Assembly (NCBI GenBank): GCA_016209685.1 | Contig: JACQVQ010000009.1 | Location: 216,855 to 280,854 of the forward strand | Direction of reading: 5' to 3' | Source: Planctomycetota bacterium | GTDB lineage: Bacteria; Planctomycetota; Brocadiia; Brocadiales; Bathyanammoxibiaceae | Length of the DNA stretch: 64,000 nucleotides | Part shown: piece after piece, positions 54,273 through 63,070 of the stretch | Layout: each line of letters begins with the position of its first letter | Numbering within the stretch: position 1 is the first letter of the stretch | Notes under the pieces: model-generated | What the model saw: the letters and a program-made list of their open reading frames with translations, nothing else | Databases searched by the model: none | Told to the model about the DNA's origin: nothing | Translations under genes and position numbers: made by a program

Positions 54273-55480
54273 AACTCCCTGGCCAGTCCACCTGAGGCGG
54301 ACTTGACCTTCTTTGCGATATTCCTGCCCAGGGTTGATGCCTTCTTCAGGTCTTCCTCTCTGGGAGGGCCTTGCACCTCAAGGGAGTCTACTATATCAAA
54401 GCCGGCAGGTTGGAGTCTTGCCTTAATCTCTTTAACCGCACCTCCAGCCCAACCGTAAGAACCAAAGACGGCCACCATCTTCCCCCTGGGTTTCATTGTC
54501 CTTATTAGTTCAATAGAAGAGGCAAGCCTGGGGTGGACACCGCCGTAGAAGGCAGGTGAGCCAAAGACTATGGCGCTGGAATCCACCAACTCCTGTACTA
54601 TATGGGAGACATCGGCACTGAGCATATTGTAGGCCACTGCCTCCACCCCCTCCTCCTGTATCGCCGCCACAATAGCCTTCTCAAGCTCGGTAGTACTACC
54701 GTACATGGAGACATAGATTACAACTACCCTTGGCCTTAGCGGCCCAATAGCCCACCCTCTGTGCGCCTGGAGGATTTTATCGGGGTTCCGCCATACCGGT
54801 CCATGGCTTGGGGCTATTATCCTTATATCCAGACCCTCCAGTCTCTCCAGGGCCTTCCTTACCGGGTTTAGAAAGATCATCATTATCTCTGCATAGTACC
54901 TCTTGGCCTCTGCCAGGACGACATCCCCGACCTCATCCTCATAGAGCCTTTCTGACGCCACATGGGCCCCAAAAAAGTCGCAACTAAATAGTACCCTATC
55001 CTCCACGCAATAGGTGAACATCGTCTCCGGCCAGTGGAGCCAGGGGGCATCTATGAACCTGAGGGTTTTATCTCCAAGGGAAAGGATATCGCCGCCTGCC
55101 ACCACCTTTACCCTCTCCTCCGGGATGTCATAAAAAACCTTCGCCATGCCAAGCCCCTTTTTCGTGGTAACGAGCTGGGCCTTCTTTGCCATGGACAATA
55201 GTTTGGGGAGGGTGCCGGCATGGTCAGGCTCGGCATGGTTCATTACTACGTAATCCAGGGTCTCAGGGGGTACCACCTCTAAGACCTTTTTCAGGAGGGT
55301 ATCGGCAAAGTCAGGACTAACCGTGTCCACCAGGGCGGTCCCACCCTTTCCTTTAATGAGGTAAGAGTTGTAGGTGGTGCCGTAAGGGAGGCTCATAAAA
55401 CTATCAAAGACAGTCCTCTCCCTGTCTACGGCCCCTACCCAGTACACCCCAGGGACTATCTCTACGGCCCTTTCTAGCAT
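54269..55480 (-). CDS. Flavodiiron protein (FprA-type oxygen/NO reductase)
   Basis: A 403-aa A-type flavoprotein. The diiron site begins NHAEPDHAG (HxExDH) in the lactamase-like domain. The FMN-binding flavodoxin domain follows (VVIYVSMYGSTTELEKAI). No C-terminal rubredoxin is fused. It starts with ATG 5 nt after the stop of a diheme cytochrome gene. The last residues (KSASGGLAREF) are encoded by a TCCACCTGAGGCGGA palindrome copy. It probably detoxifies O2 or NO, both relevant to anammox. Confidence 0.92.
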   Translation of the reverse strand: MLERAVEIVPGVYWVGAVDRERTVFDSFMSLPYGTTYNSYLIKGKGGTALVDTVSPDFADTLLKKVLEVVPPETLDYVVMNHAEPDHAGTLPKLLSMAKKAQLVTTKKGLGMAKVFYDIPEERVKVVAGGDILSLGDKTLRFIDAPWLHWPETMFTYCVEDRVLFSCDFFGAHVASERLYEDEVGDVVLAEAKRYYAEIMMIFLNPVRKALERLEGLDIRIIAPSHGPVWRNPDKILQAHRGWAIGPLRPRVVVIYVSMYGSTTELEKAIVAAIQEEGVEAVAYNMLSADVSHIVQELVDSSAIVFGSPAFYGGVHPRLASSIELIRTMKPRGKMVAVFGSYGWAGGAVKEIKARLQPAGFDIVDSLEVQGPPREEDLKKASTLGRNIAKKVKSASGGLAREF

Positions 55481-55485
55481 GTTAG

Positions 55486-56223
55486 TTAGAAGGTGTTCAT
55501 GAAGTCTATCACTGCCTCCACGTCCATGAAGGGCACTTCGGAAAAGGCAGGCATCTCGGTCTTTTTGCCGTGATGAACTACAGGGTTGGTAATACAAATA
55601 CGAATCCAGTCGTACTTGTATTTATGGGTAACACCTATCAGTGCAGGGCCAGTAACGCCCCCTTCTCCCTTTAAGCCGTGGCACTGCAAACACCCTAATT
55701 TATTCCAGAGCCTTTTGCCTCTCTCTAGCCTCTCCTGATTCTCACGGCCGGGAACGAAGGTTGCAAGAAAATTAACGACATCTCTTACCTCATCGGCCTG
55801 CAGTTCTGTAAAGGCTGGCATCAATGGCTTGGGGCCATGAGAGATGGCGGAGTTAGACACACTCAATGCAAGAAACTCCTCTCCGTATTTCAGCGTCACC
55901 CCCTTCAAGACTGGGCCCTTACCCCCCTGTCCTTCCTCCCCATGACATTCAATACAGCCTTTACCGGCATATATCTTTTTACCCCTCTCTATGGACTCCC
56001 TTAGCATGGACTCTCGTTCTGCAACCGCAGGTGGTATCCTCTCCGCAACGGCCTTCTCCAGTGCCTCTATCTTTGCCTTCTGGCCTTCTATCACCTCCTG
56101 CTGTTTCTTGATTATCTCCCTGGTCTCATCCAGCTGTCTCTTTAACTCCTCTAATGGCTGGGCGGATGCCATGCTCGCCAGGAAGAGAAGTGACACAAAC
56201 ACTAAACCCATTGTACGCAACAT
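55486..56223 (-). CDS. Exported diheme c-type cytochrome with N-terminal coiled coil
   Basis: A 245-aa protein with a signal peptide (GLVFVSLLFLASMASAQ), then a heptad-rich coiled coil (LEELKRQLDETREIIKKQQ...). Two cytochrome c domains follow, with CIECHG and CLQCHG. The start is set at 56223, behind GGAGGG. It lies between trpA and the flavodiiron gene. It could be an electron carrier tethered by oligomerisation. Confidence 0.85.
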   Translation of the reverse strand: MLRTMGLVFVSLLFLASMASAQPLEELKRQLDETREIIKKQQEVIEGQKAKIEALEKAVAERIPPAVAERESMLRESIERGKKIYAGKGCIECHGEEGQGGKGPVLKGVTLKYGEEFLALSVSNSAISHGPKPLMPAFTELQADEVRDVVNFLATFVPGRENQERLERGKRLWNKLGCLQCHGLKGEGGVTGPALIGVTHKYKYDWIRICITNPVVHHGKKTEMPAFSEVPFMDVEAVIDFMNTF

Positions 56224-56252
56224 AATAGCCCTCCATACAAATAAGCTAGACT

Positions 56253-57062
56253 TCATAACCTCCCCTTCGCCCCGGCCACCAGCCTGGAAGCAAGCTCTCC
56301 CACGGCCGCTATCCTCTCAGTAGCTGGACGGTCTACGTACCGTTCCAGCTCCTTGACGATGGCACTCCCCACGATTACGCCGTCCGCCACCTGTCCTACG
56401 GCCCTGGCCTGTTCAGGTGTAGAGACACCAAAGCCCAGGGCAATCGGCTTATCCGTCATGCCTTTTAGTTTCTGTATATTCTCTCTCATATCTGGTGGGA
56501 GGGCCTCCCTCACCCCTGTAATACCCACCACAGCAATATAGTAAAGAAAACCCTGGGTGCCTTTGGCTATCCTGGACATCCTCTCTGGCGTCGTAGTAGG
56601 GGCAACAAAACAGACTATCTTGAAGTCCTTCTCCTTAGCCGCCAGGTGTACCGCATCGCTCTCCTCTATGGGCAGGTCTGGGATAGTAGCTCCATCAAGA
56701 CCTGCCTCCTTGGCCCTGGCCACAAAATTTTCAGGCGTCCCTTTAAAGACGAGGCTATAGGAGACCATTGCAACGATGGGGATATCCGTCTCTTTTCGCA
56801 AGCCCCTGACACATTCAAATACCTGAGAGACCTTCAGTCCCTTAGAGAGGGCCCTGTAGTAGGAGGCTTGAATTATTGGCCCATCGGCAATGGGGTCTGA
56901 GAAGGGGATACCTAGTTCTATAATATCTGCCCCACGCCTCTCCAACTCAAGGACAAGACCCCTGGTGGTCTCTAAATCTGGGTCTCCTGCAGTTATGAAG
57001 GGGATGAAGGCGGGTTCTTTTCTGCGTCTCAGTTCCTGGAATTTCTGGTCAATGCGGTTCAT
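56253..57062 (-). CDS. trpA: Tryptophan synthase alpha subunit
   Basis: A 269-aa TIM barrel that cleaves indole-3-glycerol phosphate. It shows FIPFITAGDPDLETT, the catalytic ELGIPFSDPIADGP, and GFGVSTPEQARAV. It is downstream of trpB, separated by about 130 nt of repeat-like sequence (57063-57191). Confidence 0.95.
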   Translation of the reverse strand: MNRIDQKFQELRRRKEPAFIPFITAGDPDLETTRGLVLELERRGADIIELGIPFSDPIADGPIIQASYYRALSKGLKVSQVFECVRGLRKETDIPIVAMVSYSLVFKGTPENFVARAKEAGLDGATIPDLPIEESDAVHLAAKEKDFKIVCFVAPTTTPERMSRIAKGTQGFLYYIAVVGITGVREALPPDMRENIQKLKGMTDKPIALGFGVSTPEQARAVGQVADGVIVGSAIVKELERYVDRPATERIAAVGELASRLVAGAKGRL

Positions 57063-57191
57063 CTTATATCGTGCCTTAGGCAGTTACCCTGTGGCCGTCC
57101 ACAGACTCCCTTTGGCGAGGTCTTGACGGACTCGCTGTGGCGGGATTCGTCTCTGGTAAGTCTTAAGCACATCCACCCAGGGTGGATATAC

Positions 57192-58412
57192 TCATATCTT
57201 GACGCCTAACTTGTCCGCTACCTGGAAGGCGTCCTTGTCCCCAGTTCCAGAGAGGCAGACCACTACGAGCTTCTCCTTGCCGAGGGTGGGCGCAAACTTC
57301 GTGGTGTAATAGAGGGCGTGTGCAGCTTCCAGGGCCGGGATGATGCCCTCGGAACGGGCACACCTCTGGAAGGCCTCAAGGGCCTCCTGATCCGTAACGG
57401 AGACGTATTGTGCCCTCCCAGTCTCCTTCAGGTAGCTGTGTTCTGGTCCCACACCCGGGTAATCCAGACCGGCAGACATAGAATGGACAGGTGAGGTCTG
57501 GCCATCCTCATCCTGCAGGACGTAGCTCAGGCTCCCGTGGAGGATGCCGACCTTGCCGTAGGAAAGGGTCGCGGCATGTTCCCCCACACCAAGACCTATT
57601 CCCCCTGCCTCCACCCCAATCATTTTGACCGTGGTATCGTCTATAAAGGGATGGAAGAGGCCGATAGAGTTACTCCCTCCACCCACACATGCCAGCAGGT
57701 AATCAGGGAGTCGGCCCTCTTTCTCCAGTATCTGTTCCCTGGTCTCCTCGCCAATAATGCACTGGAAATCCCGTACCATCATTGGATAAGGATGTGGTCC
57801 GACTACGGAGCCTATGATGTAGTGGGTATATTTAACGGATGCCATCCAGTCCCTGAGGGCCTCATTGGTGGCATCCTTCAGTGTACGGGAACCGGTCTTT
57901 ACGGGTATGACCTTGGTGCCAAGGAGCTTCATGCGGAAGACGTTGAGTGACTGACGGTGCATGTCCTCCTCGCCCATATAGACCTCGCACTCCAGCCCGA
58001 ACATTGCCGCTGCGGTGGCGGTGGCTACCCCATGTTGTCCGGCCCCGGTCTCTGCAATTATCCTCTTTTTGCCCATGCGTCTCGCCAACAAGACCTGGCC
58101 CATCGTATTATTTATCTTGTGGGCACCGGTATGATTTAAATCTTCTCTCTTAAGATATATTTTGGCCCCACCCAGCTCCCTGGTCAGCCTCTCGGCAAAA
58201 TAGAGAGGTGAAGGTCTCCCGACGTATTCCCTAAGATAATAATTGAGTTCCTTTTTAAAATCCTTGTCCTCTTTGGCCTTCAGATACTCATGCTCTAACT
58301 GGTCCAGGGCAGGCATCAGGGTCTCAGGGACATACCTGCCGCCAAACTTGCCAAAACGTCCCCGTTCATCGGGCAATATTTGACTGGTAGAGGGTTTAGC
58401 AGTAACTTTCAT
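57192..58412 (-). CDS. trpB: Tryptophan synthase beta subunit
   Basis: A 406-aa PLP enzyme that joins indole and serine. It begins [20 protein letters not shown]. The PLP lysine is in HTGAHKINN, followed by [12 protein letters not shown] and [10 protein letters not shown]. The start follows GTAGGAGG. It lies after hao on the same strand. Confidence 0.96.
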   Translation of the reverse strand: MKVTAKPSTSQILPDERGRFGKFGGRYVPETLMPALDQLEHEYLKAKEDKDFKKELNYYLREYVGRPSPLYFAERLTRELGGAKIYLKREDLNHTGAHKINNTMGQVLLARRMGKKRIIAETGAGQHGVATATAAAMFGLECEVYMGEEDMHRQSLNVFRMKLLGTKVIPVKTGSRTLKDATNEALRDWMASVKYTHYIIGSVVGPHPYPMMVRDFQCIIGEETREQILEKEGRLPDYLLACVGGGSNSIGLFHPFIDDTTVKMIGVEAGGIGLGVGEHAATLSYGKVGILHGSLSYVLQDEDGQTSPVHSMSAGLDYPGVGPEHSYLKETGRAQYVSVTDQEALEAFQRCARSEGIIPALEAAHALYYTTKFAPTLGKEKLVVVCLSGTGDKDAFQVADKLGVKI

Positions 58413-58445
58413 TAGTTTCCTCCTACGAACCTTAAAACCGAAGGA

Positions 58446-58466
58446 GGGTAGCTGGAAAAGCTACCC
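58446..58466 (-). terminator. Hairpin between hao and trpB
   Basis: GGGTAGCT and AGCTACCC form an 8-bp stem with a 5-nt loop. It probably terminates the hao transcript, although the following T-run is weak. Confidence 0.45.
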
Positions 58467-58502
58467 CCCCCTGGTTTGACCATCAACTGTCAACAACTTC
58501 CT

Positions 58503-60176
58503 TTAATGATGCGTCTCGCTTCCATGTACCTCTGGGATATGGGCCTCCAGGCCAGCATCAGCGTTATGCCTGTGGGGTATATCTGTCCTCTTGAACCAGG
58601 CCAGATCCACGTCCCCTTCTTTTCTCTTCCAGCCAGCAAGGAGGTCGGTGTACTCTCCGTGCTTCCAGAATTCTTGCGCCTTGAAGTCAATCCCGACCTT
58701 CTGTTCAAGGGCCTTGAACCTCTTCAGACGGCTGGCCTCGGCCTTCACCTGTATCAGCATGCGGTCCTGTTCAAAGGCACCGCCTGTCCCATAGGTGGCG
58801 TTGTAGATAGCCATATGGGCAAGGGCTTTATACACGTTGCCCGTCTGGTAGCAGATGAACTCCAGGCCCAGCCTCTCCAGTTCAGAGACATTGTAGAATC
58901 TCGGGTCTCCTGTGGGCAGTAAACTAAAGGTATAGTGGCCGTACCAGTCCGGAGCAAGGTCAGTGGGCATGGGGTCACATATTCCCTCAAGGAAGCATCC
59001 CACTATGATAGCGGCCGCCTCACGCCACTTGGTAAAGCTCAACCTTATACCATAGTCCATGGCCCTAAGCTGGTCTCTGGCAAAGTTGGGAGAGTGGCAA
59101 TCCATACACTTCTTTACCCATGCCTCTCTCTTTGCGGCGTGCTTGGGGGCACCACGGTCCATCTCAAACATACCCATGTCGCTATACTGGGTACCGAACC
59201 TCTGGACGTTGTGGTCTCCATCCTGCATGTGGCAGTAGGCACAGGCCGGTATCCTGTGGTTACCCTTCTTTACAGGCTTTGTCCAGTCTTCAGAGTAGCC
59301 CTCTCCCGTATAGAGTATCCCGTGCATAGAGGTGCTGTACATCTCCCATTCCCTGTGGTCCACACCCAGGTGGCAGTACCTGCAGGCATCACCCTTCCTG
59401 GACTCTGCGGCATTGAATCTGTGTCTGGTGTGGCAACCATCGCATCTGTGCTCTGCAATGGCGTGACAGGCCTGACATCCATTCACCTCCTCCGGTGGTT
59501 TGCCAACGTGCCAGGAGAATTCCAGCACGTTTACGGTGAAGGCGTGGGTGTGAGAACCTAATCCGCCACTCCTGTGTCCTGCCGTCTGCTCAGGATGACA
59601 AGGCTGACAGGTCTTCCAGGTAGGCATAGCGAGCTTCTGGTGGTCATTACCATGACATGCATCACAGCCTACTACAGGAAGCTCTTTGCCCACCCGTTTC
59701 TCTACCTCGGCTGCCTTCTGGGCAATGGCGGTATGGTCCCCTAGACGGTTATGTCTGGCCTGCTCTTCGTTTGGCCTTGTATTGCCATGGGCGCTGGCCT
59801 TCCAGTCCTTCACTATGGTGGGGGTCTGAACCGAATGACAGAGGACACATTCCTCAGTTTTGTACACCCCTTCCACACTATTTTTGTTCACCCAGTAGTT
59901 CTCCGGGTCGTACCATCTTACAACGGGTATGAACTTCAGGAAGGACTTGTAGGGCCCTCTGCCGTCCACATACTCTGGCGGCACGTAGTTAGAGGTAAGC
60001 CCAAAGATGTAAAGGTCCCCCGTATCGCACTTCCCTACTCCCTGCCCAAAGACCTGGGAGGCCACTTCTTGGAAAGTAGCCGGACCAGGGTCTGCGAAGG
60101 CAACATGGCTTTCTAGCAGTACGAATCCCGCCATGGCCAGCAGAACGGTAAACAATGAACCCTTAAACCTGTTCAT
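58503..60176 (-). CDS. Octaheme hydroxylamine oxidoreductase family cytochrome (HAO/HDH-like)
   Basis: A 557-aa exported protein (signal LFTVLLAMAGFVLLESHVAF). Eight CxxCH motifs have histidines at 114, 175, 194, 238, 249, 269, 316 and 361. The C-terminal helical region (HMAIYNATYGTGG) contains Tyr458 and Tyr462, candidates for the cross-link to the catalytic P460 heme. The family includes hydrazine dehydrogenase and NO-forming HAO of anammox bacteria; which one this is cannot be told. It has its own promoter and is next to the hzs-like genes. Confidence 0.9.
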   Translation of the reverse strand: MNRFKGSLFTVLLAMAGFVLLESHVAFADPGPATFQEVASQVFGQGVGKCDTGDLYIFGLTSNYVPPEYVDGRGPYKSFLKFIPVVRWYDPENYWVNKNSVEGVYKTEECVLCHSVQTPTIVKDWKASAHGNTRPNEEQARHNRLGDHTAIAQKAAEVEKRVGKELPVVGCDACHGNDHQKLAMPTWKTCQPCHPEQTAGHRSGGLGSHTHAFTVNVLEFSWHVGKPPEEVNGCQACHAIAEHRCDGCHTRHRFNAAESRKGDACRYCHLGVDHREWEMYSTSMHGILYTGEGYSEDWTKPVKKGNHRIPACAYCHMQDGDHNVQRFGTQYSDMGMFEMDRGAPKHAAKREAWVKKCMDCHSPNFARDQLRAMDYGIRLSFTKWREAAAIIVGCFLEGICDPMPTDLAPDWYGHYTFSLLPTGDPRFYNVSELERLGLEFICYQTGNVYKALAHMAIYNATYGTGGAFEQDRMLIQVKAEASRLKRFKALEQKVGIDFKAQEFWKHGEYTDLLAGWKRKEGDVDLAWFKRTDIPHRHNADAGLEAHIPEVHGSETHH

Positions 60177-60333
60177 GCAGCCTTCTTCTCCTTTCTAAAT
60201 TAACTTACCCTCAAGACAAATGATTGTCCCATTGTCCTTATCTCTTTTACTAGAAGTGTTAATTGTATCAATCCCCCTTTCCCCTTTTTCCCAGTTTTTC
60301 CCGATTGCTCTGACCGTTAAAAAGAAGAACAAG

Positions 60334-60361
60334 ATTATACCAATGATAGGGGCAGTGTCAA
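60334..60361 (-). promoter_or_regulatory. Strong sigma-70 promoter for hao
   Basis: On the minus strand, TTGACA (60361-60356), a 16-nt spacer and TATAAT (60339-60334): both boxes are consensus. The hao leader would be about 150 nt long. Confidence 0.75.
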
Positions 60362-60397
60362 GATTTTTTTGCTAAACCTTCTCCCTCCATCCCAAAG

Positions 60398-60437
60398 AAA
60401 AAGGCTGGCTGGTTTTACCAAACCCAGCCAGCCTTTT
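60398..60437 (-). terminator. Intrinsic terminator after hzsA
   Basis: A 10-bp GC-rich stem (GGCTGGCTGG / CCAGCCAGCC), flanked by A and T runs, lies about 25 nt after the hzsA-like stop. Confidence 0.85.
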
Positions 60438-60461
60438 CTGACAGACTACTGCTAAAGCCCT

Positions 60462-62921
60462 TTACTGAGCCCTATAACCTGGATAGAAATCGGGACCTGG
60501 GATGTTATCCCACTGGCCACCAAGGTCTACCCACTCCACAAAGAGATACCTTTCCTCGTTGCTGAGGAATTTGTTGTGGTTGACCCTGCCCTCGGCGGCG
60601 AAGACCCCATGGCCAGGACCAAAATCGCTTAACGGTTCTTCGTAGAGCCTCCAGATAAGGAGACTGTTCCTGGCGCTAGATGGGTTGACGTACTTCCCAC
60701 CCAGGATTGGGTCCTTTCCAGCCAGAGGCGCAAGCAAGGCATTATAGGCCTGGCTGTAGGCGGCTACGCCACCAGCCTCTACCGGCTTGGTCCCACCACT
60801 CAGGTTAAGGGATATAGTACCATTATGGCAACCGGCGCACTTGGCGTCTATAATGGGCTGTAAATCACGCCTGAAGTCCACCGTCCTCCTCTTATCAGCG
60901 TTCAGACCTTCCACTGGCTGAGAGGTAGTACCGGATGGCCCACCATAGTACACGTCGGCAGGTACCACCACGTCCTCACCATGCTTTACCCCTGCATACC
61001 TTCCTTCTCTGTCCAGCTTCAGGAAGCCAAAGGGGAATGGGGAGTCATAGTGGCTTCTGTCATCATACCACCAGTTGTACAGGGCCTTGAAGTGCTCATT
61101 CTTCCACGCCCTGCCCCTGTAGGAGCCATCGTGACAACCACCGCAGATTACACCACCGTAGGGTCTCTGCCATTCCCAGGTGAGCTGGGTGCAGATAGCC
61201 ATACCCCTATCATCCAGGGTCTGTAGATACCAGGATACGTCCGAGGGGTTGGAGGTGACTATGGAGCCATCATCCTCTACATACTGATAACCAATAAGCC
61301 TCCTCTGCTGGAACATGGTTCCAGAGTTGCTGGAGGAACGTGCACCGCCAAGGAGATGCTTACCGGCGCCAGCCGCAAACCTCTTGGGATCTGGCTCGCT
61401 GCATTTGAGACCCTCTATAATCCTTATAGCCTTTACGTCCCCTTTCTTCAGGGCCTTTCCGAGCTGCCAGGGATAGGGACCTACCTCTATACCGCCGACG
61501 CTGGTAGAACCCCTTGGGGGGGTGTAGGTGGTGTCAAAACAGCACCACGTACCCCAGGAAGAAGGATAGCCTTCCACCTTGACCTGGTCAAACGGCTGAT
61601 AGGTCACCACTGTTACGCCGAAGTTCTTGCCGGCGTTGAAGGTGTTTTTCCAGCGGGTCCTGTACCTGGGATACACTGGGGTGGGCTGATGGTCGTTCCA
61701 GTTGGGGTCGTCGTAGATGGCTTCACCTGCTGCGCCCTTGTTGCAATCAAACCAATACAACCCAAAATCTCCCCTCTCTGCATAAGACACTGCTATCCTT
61801 CCATCTGGTAAGCAGTGAGGACTCCTGTACCAGCCAGTACCGTTAGAAAGCTGGCGATAGGTGTTCTGGAAAGGAGCCGTGTATTTTACCGCTGAGAGTT
61901 GGCCAATACCGTAGTTCTGGTATGGGGACTCAACGAAGACTACCATGTTGTCGGGATGTTCCCTGGCCTGAACCCTGGCATGGCTTGCCTCGCCCTCCTC
62001 CTCGCAGTTGCCGTAGAAGGGCTGGTTGTACTGGCCGTCCCAGTAGTTGGTGAATAGGGCTATACTCCCCTTTCCGTCCCTCCTGGTGCCATTGGCCTGG
62101 GTGCTGGAATAGCCAACCCTGCCATCCCTGGTGAGCCATGGGTCAAAGTCAGAACTGATGTTGTAAGTGAGCTGGTCAGCAACGGTATTCAGTGTGGGCA
62201 TATCAATACCGCTCAGCTTTGCTCCGGTAATCCTTTCAATCACCTTTCCGCCGACAGGGTCTAGCCTCCACAACTGATAGCTGAAGTTGTTGTGGTACTC
62301 ATCCATTGCCCCTGCGGGGGAATAGGCGAATATTACAAGGCCTAACTTCTCTACCTTGCCTCGTATTTTCCAGTCTCCTTCAAAGTATCTGTCACGCCAT
62401 ACTATGTTGCCTTCCCCGGGCACTACTGAACCTGCAGAATAATATATGGGGCTACGGCAATTACCAGGCAGGTCGGTGAGCTGGCGTGGGTTGCTCCCAT
62501 CTATACCCATTTCCCATAACTGCTGCCCGCCAGAAGCACCCTTCTTTATCCCTGCGAAGACGAACTTGCTTGGCTCCCAATAAATGCAGGGGTCAGAGGC
62601 CGTAGAAAAGCCCTCTGTCAGTACCTTTACCTGCTTACTGCTGAGGTCCAGGGAGGCAATGCGGCTTCCTTCAGAAACGTTGTTGGGATACTTGTGGTAG
62701 GGGTCGCCAGCGGCCGTCTTGGGGGACTGGGTAAAGATTATCTGGGACACGTTGCCCTGCAGTTCTTTGGAAGTCCCCCAGTAATCCGTCCACAGGGCCT
62801 TCCCCGGCTTGGAACCGCCAACCATTACGTTGTCAGCCCAGCCTTGGCCCAGACCCAAGAGCGCCACCAGCCCTACTCCGAAAAATGTGGCTATGGCTAA
62901 ATTAAATAACCTGTGCTTCAT
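60462..62921 (-). CDS. hzsA: Hydrazine synthase alpha subunit-like protein
   Basis: An 819-aa exported protein (signal LFNLAIATFFGVGLVALLGL). A long beta-propeller-like middle region has PD40/TolB-type repeats. Two c-type hemes are predicted. The first (C593GGCH597) has a tyrosine four residues after the histidine (Y601), as in Kuenenia HzsA, where that tyrosine binds the active-site heme and the histidine binds zinc. C306 could be the zinc cysteine. The second heme is C695AGCH699 in a C-terminal cytochrome domain. Length agrees with HzsA (about 810). Start at 62921 behind GGAGGAG. HzsA-like homologues outside anammox exist, so confidence is moderate. Confidence 0.75.
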   Translation of the reverse strand: MKHRLFNLAIATFFGVGLVALLGLGQGWADNVMVGGSKPGKALWTDYWGTSKELQGNVSQIIFTQSPKTAAGDPYHKYPNNVSEGSRIASLDLSSKQVKVLTEGFSTASDPCIYWEPSKFVFAGIKKGASGGQQLWEMGIDGSNPRQLTDLPGNCRSPIYYSAGSVVPGEGNIVWRDRYFEGDWKIRGKVEKLGLVIFAYSPAGAMDEYHNNFSYQLWRLDPVGGKVIERITGAKLSGIDMPTLNTVADQLTYNISSDFDPWLTRDGRVGYSSTQANGTRRDGKGSIALFTNYWDGQYNQPFYGNCEEEGEASHARVQAREHPDNMVVFVESPYQNYGIGQLSAVKYTAPFQNTYRQLSNGTGWYRSPHCLPDGRIAVSYAERGDFGLYWFDCNKGAAGEAIYDDPNWNDHQPTPVYPRYRTRWKNTFNAGKNFGVTVVTYQPFDQVKVEGYPSSWGTWCCFDTTYTPPRGSTSVGGIEVGPYPWQLGKALKKGDVKAIRIIEGLKCSEPDPKRFAAGAGKHLLGGARSSSNSGTMFQQRRLIGYQYVEDDGSIVTSNPSDVSWYLQTLDDRGMAICTQLTWEWQRPYGGVICGGCHDGSYRGRAWKNEHFKALYNWWYDDRSHYDSPFPFGFLKLDREGRYAGVKHGEDVVVPADVYYGGPSGTTSQPVEGLNADKRRTVDFRRDLQPIIDAKCAGCHNGTISLNLSGGTKPVEAGGVAAYSQAYNALLAPLAGKDPILGGKYVNPSSARNSLLIWRLYEEPLSDFGPGHGVFAAEGRVNHNKFLSNEERYLFVEWVDLGGQWDNIPGPDFYPGYRAQ

Positions 62922-63027
62922 TGCTAGCTTGCTCCTCCTTTCAGTTACACCCTCACACATTATCCGCCCAGGGCGGATTGAGTGTTGCAGCTTCCCTTAT
63001 GTAACCCTCCTAAAATTTATTAGGGGG

Positions 63028-63060
63028 AGGAGAGGGGTAAAAAGCTTACCCCTCTCTCCT
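63028..63060. promoter_or_regulatory. Hairpin between the hzsBC-like and hzsA-like genes
   Basis: GAGAGGGGTAA and TTACCCCTCTC form an 11-bp stem with a 6-nt loop. On the minus strand no T-run follows directly, so it may stabilise or process the transcript rather than end it. Confidence 0.5.
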
Positions 63061-63070
63061 TGATTTCTTT

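Noticed and set aside
58503..60176. Cytochrome c nitrite reductase (NrfA)
   Set aside because: Eight CxxCH motifs, no CxxCK, and a long C-terminal helical region match the HAO family instead of pentaheme NrfA.
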